Of a DNA stretch of 64,000 bases, positions 26,910 to 34,876 are shown one piece after another. The notes under the pieces are model-generated. The model saw only the letters and a program-made list of their open reading frames with translations. It was not told the origin of the DNA and ran no database searches. Numbering within the stretch: the first letter of the stretch is position 1; each line of letters opens with the position of its first letter. Made by a program: the position numbers and the translations under genes. This DNA comes from Oxalobacteraceae bacterium UBA4003 (GTDB lineage: Bacteria > Pseudomonadota > Gammaproteobacteria > Burkholderiales > Burkholderiaceae_D), in the NCBI GenBank assembly GCA_002384815.1, contig DGBN01000074.1, positions 7,687-71,686 of the forward strand. Direction: 5' to 3'.

Positions 26910-28363
26910 TGAAAAAAGCTCACTTTGTTCTTTGTGCCAGTCTGCCTTTAGTGCTGAGTGCGTGTGCCCTTAACGCGCCACCTGAAAAAGTGTCGGCTAC
27001 TGCGCCATCACAGTGGTATTCGCCGTTGCCGAAAACGCCGGCTACTGACAGCAGTGCTGCCGACTTGCCGCATCACGGTACGCTGGCTGATCTGTCGCAA
27101 TGGTGGCAGCAGCAGAACGATCCACTGTTGGTGGAATTGATACAGTCCGCACAAATCGTAAGTCCGACTGTTGCGACTGCCGTCTCACGCATCGAGCAAT
27201 CGCGTGCATCGCGGGTTGCTGCAGAAGCGGTACTGATACCGAAACTGGATGCAACGGTCAGCTCCAGTCGCAGCAATATGCAGGCGCCATTGCCGCTGGG
27301 GACAACCACGCAGGCGGCGTTGCAACCTTCATGGGAGGCGGATGTATTTGGCGGCAATCGCGCGACAAGTCGAGCAGCATTGGCACGCTTGCAAGGCGCG
27401 CAGGCGAACTGGCATGACGCGCGCGTATCGGTCGCAGCCGAGGTGGCGAACCGCTATTACAGCCTGCGTACCTGCAACAAACTGGTCATTGTGACGCGTG
27501 CAGATGCTGATTCGCGTGCTGAAACCTCACGCTTGTCCGACTTGAGCGCCAAGGCAGGATTCCAGGCACCTGCAACAGCTGCATTGGCGCGTGCCAGCGC
27601 GGCTGAAGGTCGTGGTCGCGCGACACAACAGGCTGCATTATGCGATCTGGATGTGAAAGCATTGGTTGCGTTGACAGCCGTTGATGAGCCGGCTCTGCGT
27701 AAAAAAATTGCCGACATCCCGGCGCCGGATACTTCGTCAACGGTGCTCGATATTTCCAGCCTGCCGGCACAAACGCTGACGCAACGTCCTGACGTTTTCA
27801 TTGCAGAACGTGAAGTCGCGGCAGCCAGTGCTGAAGTCGGTAATACACAGGCACAACGCTATCCACGCTTGAGTTTGAGCGGCTCTATCGGCGTCGCAAG
27901 TTTCCGCTCAGGCGGCGTGACGACCAATCTGGATACCTGGTCGATCGGGCCGGTGTCATTGTCGCTGCCGATTTTCGATGGTGGTACACGTGCGGCAAAT
28001 GTGACGGCAGCGCAGGCGCAGTACGAAGCAGCGGTAGTCAGCTATCGCAGCGGCGTACGGCAAGCAGTGCGTGAAGTGGAAGAGGCGCTGGTGAATCTGC
28101 AAAGTACGGCCGCACGCAGCGACGATGCACGCGTTGCGGTGGACGGTTATCGTGCCTCGTTCAACGGCACGGAAAGTCGTTACCAGAATGGTCTTGCCAG
28201 TCTGGTGGAGCTGGAAGATTCGCGCCGTGTCCGGCTGGCGGCCGAATTGAATGCAGTGTCGCTGGAGCGTGAGCGTATGGCTGCATGGATTGCCCTGTAT
28301 CGCGCCGTTGGTGGCGGCTGGGTCAATCCTGACGTTGCGCCGGCAGTTGCCGCACAACCGTAA
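26906..28363 (+). CDS. RND efflux outer-membrane factor lipoprotein, NodT family
   Basis: A TolC-like trimeric channel protein of 485 residues. The lipobox LVLSAC places the acylated cysteine near residue 19. Family landmarks are QWWQQQNDPLLVELIQSA, LQPSWEADVFGGNRATSRAA and a repeat half with GPVSLSLPIFDGGTRAANV. The start shares ATGA with the TetR stop codon; the longer opening from 26789 overlaps the regulator and is rejected. It forms the exit duct for the adaptor and pump encoded next. Confidence 0.95.
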   Translation: MMKKAHFVLCASLPLVLSACALNAPPEKVSATAPSQWYSPLPKTPATDSSAADLPHHGTLADLSQWWQQQNDPLLVELIQSAQIVSPTVATAVSRIEQSRASRVAAEAVLIPKLDATVSSSRSNMQAPLPLGTTTQAALQPSWEADVFGGNRATSRAALARLQGAQANWHDARVSVAAEVANRYYSLRTCNKLVIVTRADADSRAETSRLSDLSAKAGFQAPATAALARASAAEGRGRATQQAALCDLDVKALVALTAVDEPALRKKIADIPAPDTSSTVLDISSLPAQTLTQRPDVFIAEREVAAASAEVGNTQAQRYPRLSLSGSIGVASFRSGGVTTNLDTWSIGPVSLSLPIFDGGTRAANVTAAQAQYEAAVVSYRSGVRQAVREVEEALVNLQSTAARSDDARVAVDGYRASFNGTESRYQNGLASLVELEDSRRVRLAAELNAVSLERERMAAWIALYRAVGGGWVNPDVAPAVAAQP

Positions 28364-28421
28364 TAATTGCTGCACCTGTCAATTTGAATCTGACCAATAG
28401 CAACAATAACGGACTCAACAC

Positions 28422-29648
28422 ATGAAACGTTTCAAGACCAAAACTATTGTCCTTGCCGTCATCGCACTTGTCGTTCTGGTCGCGATCATCATCCTTGCAA
28501 GCGGAAAACCCGGTGCAGAGAAGAAAAAGGATGAAGCTGGCCCCAAACCAGCGTTGACTGTGACGACAGCGCAGCCTTCAGAGGCGCGCTTGCCAATCAA
28601 GCTTTCCGCCAACGGCAGCATTACAGCATGGCAGGAAGCCATTATCGGCAGCGAATCGAACGGATTGCAATTGACCGACGTGCGTGTCAACGTCGGTGAT
28701 GTCGTGCGTCGCGGCCAGGTGCTGGCAACTTTCTCGGCCATCTCGACACAGGCCGATGTGGCGCAGGCGCGTGCCAACCTGATGGAAGCCGAAGCCAATG
28801 CCGCTGATGCAAAGAACAATGCAGAGCGTGCGCGTACGCTGGAAAGCACCGGTGCCTTGAGCACGCAACAGATCAACCAGTATATGACGACCGAACAAAC
28901 CGCCAGGGCCAAAGCCGAGGCGGCAAAAGCAATGCTCGCGGTACAACAGGTGCGTCTCGCACAAACGCAGGTACTGGCTTCCGACAACGGCGTTATCTCT
29001 GCGCGTAACGCAACTGTGGGCGCGGTGGTTGGTGCAGGCACTGAACTGTTTCGTCTGATCCGTCAGGGCAGGCTGGAATGGCGTGCAGAAGTGACATCAG
29101 CCGAACTCGGACGTCTGGCAACCGGAACGCCGGCCCTGGTCACGGCAGCCAACGGGACGCAAGTAAAAGGCAAGGTGCGCATGATTGCACCGACGGTCGA
29201 CATGCAAAGTCGCTCGGCACTCGTGTATGTCGACCTGTTGCCTGCCGCAGCTGACATGCCGCCTGCACGTGCAGGCATGTTCGCCACCGGCGAGTTTGAT
29301 CTCGGCATGTCCACCGCCGTTACCGTACCGCAGCAAGCCATCGTGATTCGGGACGGTTTCAGTTATGTATTCCGCTTGAATGCTGATAACCGTGTGACGC
29401 AAACGAAGATTCAGCCGGGACGCCGTCTGGCCGACCGGATTGAAGTCGTGACAGGTATTCCAGCGGATGCGGTGCTGGTTGCGAGCGGTGCCGGATTCCT
29501 CAACGATGGCGATCTGGTCAAGGTTGTTCCTGCACTGCCTGCTGAGGCGGCATCTGTAACGACTGCACCTGTCTTGCCGCCGACTACCGCAGAGCAAAAA
29601 GCCAATGCGGTAACGACACCTGCGCGCGCTGTACCGGCGGCCAAATAG
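28422..29648 (+). CDS. RND efflux periplasmic adaptor (membrane fusion protein)
   Basis: A 408-residue adaptor with an N-terminal membrane anchor (residues 8-27). It has the lipoyl/barrel halves LTDVRVNVGDVVRRGQVLAT and LASDNGVISARNATVGAVVGAG, a coiled-coil hairpin between them and the beta-barrel with MFATGEFDLG. The C-terminus is alanine/threonine rich. It joins the NodT duct to the inner-membrane pump and precedes the pump gene by 8 bases. Confidence 0.95.
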   Translation: MKRFKTKTIVLAVIALVVLVAIIILASGKPGAEKKKDEAGPKPALTVTTAQPSEARLPIKLSANGSITAWQEAIIGSESNGLQLTDVRVNVGDVVRRGQVLATFSAISTQADVAQARANLMEAEANAADAKNNAERARTLESTGALSTQQINQYMTTEQTARAKAEAAKAMLAVQQVRLAQTQVLASDNGVISARNATVGAVVGAGTELFRLIRQGRLEWRAEVTSAELGRLATGTPALVTAANGTQVKGKVRMIAPTVDMQSRSALVYVDLLPAAADMPPARAGMFATGEFDLGMSTAVTVPQQAIVIRDGFSYVFRLNADNRVTQTKIQPGRRLADRIEVVTGIPADAVLVASGAGFLNDGDLVKVVPALPAEAASVTTAPVLPPTTAEQKANAVTTPARAVPAAK

Positions 29649-29656
29649 GAGCGCGC

Positions 29657-32600
29657 GTGAATTTTTCCTCGCTTTCCATCAAGAATCCGATTCCCGCCAT
29701 CATGCTGTTCGTGCTGCTGGGGTTGGGCGGCCTGTTGTCGTTCAAATCGAATGCAGTGCAGGATTTCCCCGATATTGAACTGCCGATTGTGACAGTCACG
29801 GCTTCCCTGCCTGGTACTGCGCCGGCGCAACTGGAAACGGAAGTGGCGCGCAAGATCGAGGACTCGGTTGCGACGCTGCAAGGTATCAAGAATATCTATA
29901 CCAAGGTGCTCGATGGTGCAGTGACAGTCACGGTTGAATTCGTCCTCGAGAAAAATATTTCGGATGCAGTCAATGACGTGCGCGATGCGGTGGCTCTGAT
30001 CCGCGCCGATCTTCCCAGCGATTTGCGTGATCCATCGGTTACCAAGGTGTCGACCGCAGGACGCGTGATCCTGACGTTCACTGCCGCCGCCGCGCCGGAC
30101 AGCAAGCTCGATGAACAGGAGCTGAGCTGGTTCGTCGATAACACGGTTGCCAAACGCATACTTAGCGTGCCGGGTGTCGGTTCGTTCAAGCGCGTGGGCG
30201 GTGTCAGCCGCGAAGTGCGGATTGAACTCGACCCGGCAAAAATGGCAGCACTGAATGTCGCTGCAGTCGATGTGTCGCGTCGCTTGCGCCTGGTACAGCA
30301 GGAGGCACCGGGTGGGCGCGGCGATGTAAGCGGCGCCGAGCAGGCGGTGCGTACTATCGCCACCGTGAAGACTGCCGCCGAACTGGCATTGCTGGATATT
30401 CCATTGGCAGATGGCCATCATATCCGGCTCGATCAGGTTGCCACTGTGACCGATACGTTCGCCGAGCGTCGTTCGTCGGCATCGCAGGATGGTCGCACCG
30501 TCGTCGGTTTTGAAGTGTTCCGGACCAAGGGCGCCAGCGAACTTGATGTTGCCAAAGGTACGCGTGCCGCAGTGGAAGAACTGCAGGCAGACAACGGCAA
30601 TATCATCTTCAAGCAGGCCATCGACAACGCGCAGCCGGTGGAAGAAAACTTCAAGGGTTCGATGGAGCTGCTGTACGAAGGCGCCATCCTTGCGGTGCTG
30701 GTAGTGTGGTGGTTTCTGCGCGATTGGCGCGCCACGCTGGTTGCATCGGCGGCCCTGCCCTTGTCCGTCATTCCTACTTTTCTCGGCCTGAGTTACTTCG
30801 GCTATACACTCAATACGGTGACTCTGCTATCGCTGGCGCTGGTGGTCGGTGTGCTGGTCGATGATGCGATCGTCGAAATCGAGAATATTTCGCGGCATCT
30901 GCGCATGGGCAAAACACCGATGCAGGCCGCAATGGAAGCGGCAGATGAAATCGGCATGGCGGTGATTGCGACGACCTTCGCACTGGTCGCGGTATTCCTG
31001 CCGACGGCATTCATGGCCGGCATACCGGGATTGTTTTTCAAGCAGTTTGGCTGGACCGCAGTGCTGGCGGTGCTGGCATCGCTGGTGGTGGCGCGTTTGC
31101 TCACGCCGATGATGGCCGCCTATATCCTGAAGCCGGTCAAGGAGCATGAGCAAAAAGACAGCTGGCTGATGCAGCGCTATCTGGTTGTCATGCGCTGGTG
31201 TCTGCGGCATCGTTTGACCACGGCGATTGCTTCCGGCATTTTCTTTTTCGCTTCCATCATGCTGGTGCCGCTGTTGCCGACAGGGTTTGTTCCACCCGCC
31301 GATCGCGGCCAGACGCAGATCAACATTGAACTGCCGCCCGGCAGCACTCTGGCGGAAACGACTGCGGTGGCCGAACGCGTGCGCGTTGCAGTATCGAAAG
31401 ATGCCAACATCAAGAGCATCTTCAGTTCGGTTGGCGGCGGTTCCAGCGGCGATGCCTTTGCTCCCGGTGCTGCAGCCGAGGCGCGCCGTGCCGTACTGAC
31501 ATTGACGACCACGCATCGCAATGATCGACATGAATCGATGGCTGATATCGAAGCGGTAATCCGTGCCAATATTGCCGACATTCCCGGTGCGCGATTCAAC
31601 GTCGGTCCGCCCGACACCGGCGTCAAGATGCAACTGGTGCTGCGTAGCGAAGACCCGATTGCATTGTCGGAAGCCGCGCAAAAAGTCGAACGTGAATTGC
31701 GTACGCTCAAAGGTGTCGGCAATGTCAGTTCCAGCGCCTCGCTGGTACGTCCTGAAATCATTGTGCGTCCTGATTCTGCACGTGCTGCCGATCTGGGCGT
31801 TACTACGGCCAGTATCGGCGAAACAGTGCGAGTCGCCACTGCCGGCGATTACGACATGAATTTGCCGAAACTGAATCTGGCTGAACGCCAGGTGCCGATA
31901 CGCATCAAGTTGCCGGACGAAGTGCGGGCTGATTTGTCGGCGATTGAACGCCTTACGGTGCCGGGTAAAAATGGCCCGGTCATGCTGGGTAATGTTGCCA
32001 CTGTCACGATGCAAAGCGGACCGGCACAGATTGATCGCCTGAACCGCAGCCGCAATGTCACGCTCGATGTGGAGCTCGGCGGACGCTCGCTCGGCGAAGT
32101 GAATGCCGAAGCGCGTGCGTTGCCGTCGATGCAGAATCTGCCGCCTGCCGTGAAAATTGCCGAACTGGGCGACGCCCAGGAAATGCAGGCATTGTTTGCC
32201 AGCTTCGGTCTGGCGATGATGATAGGCGTGCTATGCATCTATGGTGTGCTGGTTCTGCTGTTCAAGGACTTCATGCAGCCGATCACGATTCTGGCGGCAC
32301 TACCCTTGTCGATTGGCGGTGCGTTTGTTGCGCTGCTGATCACCGGCCAGGCATTGTCGATGCCGTCGATGATCGGCCTGATCATGTTGATGGGCATAGT
32401 CACGAAGAACTCGATTCTGCTGGTTGATTACGCCATCCTGGCGCGGCAACAGGGCATGAACCGTTTTGATGCACTGGTCGATGCCTGCCACAAGCGGAGT
32501 CGTCCCATCATCATGACGACGATCGCGATGGGCGCCGGCATGTTGCCGCTCGCGCTTGGTTGGGGTGCCGATCCGAGTTTCCGTTCGCCGATGGCAATCA

Positions 32601-32776
32601 CCGTGATCGGTGGTTTGATCACCTCGACCCTGCTGAGTTTGCTGGTGGTGCCTGCAGTGTTTACATATATCGACGATATCGAGCACTGGCTCAAGCGCAT
32701 GATGAAAAAAGCACGCGGCATCAAGAATATCGATGAAGACAGCAAGGCGCCCCAGCCGGGTTTGGAAAAACCATGA
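29657..32776 (+). CDS. RND multidrug efflux pump, inner-membrane subunit (HAE1 type)
   Basis: A proton-driven exporter of 1039 residues with 12 expected membrane segments and two large periplasmic loops. Landmarks are QDFPDIELPIVTVTASLPG near the N-terminus, VVGVLVDDAIVEIENISRHL with the proton-relay Asp pair in TM4, and GIVTKNSILLVDYA in the second half. The start is GTG with AGGAG upstream. The stop overlaps the next gene by ATGA. The drug range cannot be deduced. Confidence 0.96.
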   Translation: MNFSSLSIKNPIPAIMLFVLLGLGGLLSFKSNAVQDFPDIELPIVTVTASLPGTAPAQLETEVARKIEDSVATLQGIKNIYTKVLDGAVTVTVEFVLEKNISDAVNDVRDAVALIRADLPSDLRDPSVTKVSTAGRVILTFTAAAAPDSKLDEQELSWFVDNTVAKRILSVPGVGSFKRVGGVSREVRIELDPAKMAALNVAAVDVSRRLRLVQQEAPGGRGDVSGAEQAVRTIATVKTAAELALLDIPLADGHHIRLDQVATVTDTFAERRSSASQDGRTVVGFEVFRTKGASELDVAKGTRAAVEELQADNGNIIFKQAIDNAQPVEENFKGSMELLYEGAILAVLVVWWFLRDWRATLVASAALPLSVIPTFLGLSYFGYTLNTVTLLSLALVVGVLVDDAIVEIENISRHLRMGKTPMQAAMEAADEIGMAVIATTFALVAVFLPTAFMAGIPGLFFKQFGWTAVLAVLASLVVARLLTPMMAAYILKPVKEHEQKDSWLMQRYLVVMRWCLRHRLTTAIASGIFFFASIMLVPLLPTGFVPPADRGQTQINIELPPGSTLAETTAVAERVRVAVSKDANIKSIFSSVGGGSSGDAFAPGAAAEARRAVLTLTTTHRNDRHESMADIEAVIRANIADIPGARFNVGPPDTGVKMQLVLRSEDPIALSEAAQKVERELRTLKGVGNVSSSASLVRPEIIVRPDSARAADLGVTTASIGETVRVATAGDYDMNLPKLNLAERQVPIRIKLPDEVRADLSAIERLTVPGKNGPVMLGNVATVTMQSGPAQIDRLNRSRNVTLDVELGGRSLGEVNAEARALPSMQNLPPAVKIAELGDAQEMQALFASFGLAMMIGVLCIYGVLVLLFKDFMQPITILAALPLSIGGAFVALLITGQALSMPSMIGLIMLMGIVTKNSILLVDYAILARQQGMNRFDALVDACHKRSRPIIMTTIAMGAGMLPLALGWGADPSFRSPMAITVIGGLITSTLLSLLVVPAVFTYIDDIEHWLKRMMKKARGIKNIDEDSKAPQPGLEKP

Positions 32777-33549
32777 CGAGCAGCCTGCAGGAAGTGCTGG
32801 CAAAACAGCGCCCGGCTCGGCTGGACGAGCTGTCCTTATCCTCGCCGCTGAGCTTGCTGGTGCTGGCACCGCATCCGGATGATTTCGATGCCATCAGCGT
32901 AACACTGAATTTTTTTCATCAACGCGGCGACAGCATACATCTGGCGGTATTGACTACCGGTGCCAGCGGTGTGGAAGATGGTTTTTCCGGTGCGCACACT
33001 GCCGCCGAAAAAACAGCATTGCGCGAGGCTGAACAAATGGCAAGCTGCGCATTTTTCGGCTTGCCGCCGGAGTGTCTCAACTTCCTGCGTTTGCTGCCGG
33101 ATGAGAAAGGCAATCTGCGCCTGGATGCGGCAAATCATGCTGCGATACGATCGCAGATCGCTGCCTGTCAGCCGGATCTGGTGTTCATGCCGCATGGAAG
33201 CGACAGCAATGTCACGCATCAACGTACCTATGCCTTGTTTCGCGCGGTGGCTTTGACGGATAATCTGAACGTGTGGGCAGTGTTGAATCAGGATGCCAAA
33301 ACGCTGGCGATGCGCACCGACCTCTATATGCCCTTCGGTGCCGACAACGCGGAGTGGAAGGCGGAAATGTTGCGCTTGCATTTGTCGCAGCATCAGCGCA
33401 ATTTGAATATGCGCGGACAGGGTTTCGATCAGCGCGTGCTGAGCATCAATCGCCAGGCTGGCGTAAGCTTCCAAGCTGACTATGCCGAACTGTTCGAACT
33501 GGAGCGTTTCGGCGCAAGTGAAGCAACACATAAACAAGCAAGGATGTGA
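32773..33549 (+). CDS. PIG-L family deacetylase in the efflux operon
   Basis: A zinc-dependent N-deacetylase-like protein of 258 residues. The zinc site motif APHPDD is at residues 32-37; the usual third ligand region appears as FMPHGSDSNVTHQRTY. LmbE/MshB relatives deacetylate N-acetylated sugars or conjugates. The ATGA overlap with the pump gene implies translational coupling, suggesting that it processes a compound handled by the pump. Confidence 0.9.
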   Translation: MTSSLQEVLAKQRPARLDELSLSSPLSLLVLAPHPDDFDAISVTLNFFHQRGDSIHLAVLTTGASGVEDGFSGAHTAAEKTALREAEQMASCAFFGLPPECLNFLRLLPDEKGNLRLDAANHAAIRSQIAACQPDLVFMPHGSDSNVTHQRTYALFRAVALTDNLNVWAVLNQDAKTLAMRTDLYMPFGADNAEWKAEMLRLHLSQHQRNLNMRGQGFDQRVLSINRQAGVSFQADYAELFELERFGASEATHKQARM

Positions 33550-33550
33550 A

Positions 33551-33790
33551 ATGGTTTGTGATTACAGGAAAGTGCTGGATTTGGCTCAGGCAGGAAACTG
33601 GGAAGAGGCGCATGCGCTGGTACAGGTGCATGGCGACGAATTTTCGTGCAGGATTCACGGCTATCTGCATCGAGTCGAAGGCGATCTTGGCAATGCGCGT
33701 TACTGGTACGGTCGTGGCAACAGCAGCTTGCCGCAGAATACGCTGGAAGAAGAATTCAAGCGTTTATACGAAAATCTCGCCAGCGTTTGA
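33551..33790 (+). CDS. conserved hypothetical protein, 79 residues
   Basis: A small soluble protein starting MVCDYRKVLDLAQAGNWEEA, one base after the PIG-L stop codon. The sequence AQAGNWEEAHALVQVHGDEF followed by GYLHRVEGDLGNARYWYGR looks like a single TPR-like helical pair (helices A and B). Similar small proteins occur alone in Burkholderiales, but I know no function. Confidence 0.8.
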   Translation: MVCDYRKVLDLAQAGNWEEAHALVQVHGDEFSCRIHGYLHRVEGDLGNARYWYGRGNSSLPQNTLEEEFKRLYENLASV

Positions 33791-33806
33791 GCAGCAGAAT
33801 TTCCTG

Positions 33807-34166
33807 CTAGCCGGTCCGGTTCTTTTCGTGCGCCGTGCGTGAATCCGCCGGCGCTTCTGCCCGCTCATGCATGCCATAGTCTCGCAGCACGTGCGCAACC
33901 CTCAAGCGATAGTCTGTGAAAATGGTTTGCCGGCCGGCGGCTTGCACCGTGCGATGCTCTTCCAGATTGCGCCAGCTTTGTACCGCTGCCTCATCGCGCC
34001 AGTACGAGAGCGACAAGATCTTGTCCGCTTGCGTCAAGCTCTGAAAGCGTTCGACAGAGATAAAGCCGTCCATCTTTTCCAGCAGCGGTTTCAACGTTGC
34101 GGCGGCATCCAGATAATCTTGTTTGTGATCGGCATGCGGAATGACTTCAAAGATAACGGCAATCAT
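33807..34166 (-). CDS. antibiotic biosynthesis monooxygenase (ABM) domain protein
   Basis: A 119-residue ferredoxin-like dimer-forming protein. MIAVIFEVIPHADHKQDYLD and the FISVERFQSLTQADKILSLSYW strand pattern are typical of ABM proteins; RNLEEHRTVQ is the usual helix. Family members include quinol monooxygenases and heme-degrading enzymes, but no diagnostic residue allows a choice. It converges on the 79-residue gene. Confidence 0.88.
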   Translation of the reverse strand: MIAVIFEVIPHADHKQDYLDAAATLKPLLEKMDGFISVERFQSLTQADKILSLSYWRDEAAVQSWRNLEEHRTVQAAGRQTIFTDYRLRVAHVLRDYGMHERAEAPADSRTAHEKNRTG

Positions 34167-34216
34167 TCAAGCCTCCCGTGACTGTGGCAACAAACGAGTA
34201 TGCAGCTTATTCTGTT

Positions 34217-34726
34217 CTAGCGATCGGCTGGCCGGCGGAATTCGTTGCCTATCCATTGCTCGGCACTACTGCGCGTGAGCTTGAACGTTGGTGCCACGCG
34301 CACAGCTGCCAGCTGTTCGCTGTTGTCATCCTGTGCCGCCAGAATGGCATAGGGATCGTCTTCATCGGGCACGATGTCGAGTGTGACGCTGATTGTTGCT
34401 GATGCCGTATTCACAATGATGCTCTTGTGCAGCATCGCATGCAATTGCTGTTCATGCCTGCGTAAAACTTCGGCAGCGGTCTTGACCAGTGTGTGGAAGG
34501 CCGGTGTATCCAGCGGTTTGGGATTTTTCTTGTCGCGTCCCATTGTCCACGGACCGACCAATGCAGGCTCGACTTCGCCATCCTTGATCATCTCGACGGC
34601 CCAGCCTTCATCATCTTCATTCTTGATGACGCGAGCAGTCCAGCCATCATCGCGCCACAGGCGCGCTTCATGGATGGCGTTGCCGCGATCTGCTTCATTG
34701 TCTTCCTGCCATTCCGCGTTGTGCAT
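34217..34726 (-). CDS. hypothetical protein
   Basis: An acidic soluble protein of 169 residues without signal peptide or membrane segment. It contains LWRDDGWTARVIKNEDDEGW and PWTMGRDKKNPKPLDTPAFH, followed by a C-terminal beta-rich half. Similar proteins occur in Oxalobacteraceae as far as I recall, but no function is known. It is encoded just upstream of the ABM gene and may share its transcript. Confidence 0.75.
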   Translation of the reverse strand: MHNAEWQEDNEADRGNAIHEARLWRDDGWTARVIKNEDDEGWAVEMIKDGEVEPALVGPWTMGRDKKNPKPLDTPAFHTLVKTAAEVLRRHEQQLHAMLHKSIIVNTASATISVTLDIVPDEDDPYAILAAQDDNSEQLAAVRVAPTFKLTRSSAEQWIGNEFRRPADR

Positions 34727-34876
34727 GCAAATTCGCTTCTGTTGATTGCTCCGGGTTGCCTATCATAGGCTAATTTCATGGAACTATCGCCGGTAGCCGC
34801 AGGCGATTTCCCGTTTCAGCTGATTGTCATGTGCGCTGCCGCACCTGCCATCCGGCAGATGCGGCTTCGAGCGAAC

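Noticed and set aside
30827..32014. 395-codon open frame antisense to the RND pump
   Set aside because: The pump gene is intact and the antisense frame shows only codon-bias artefacts.
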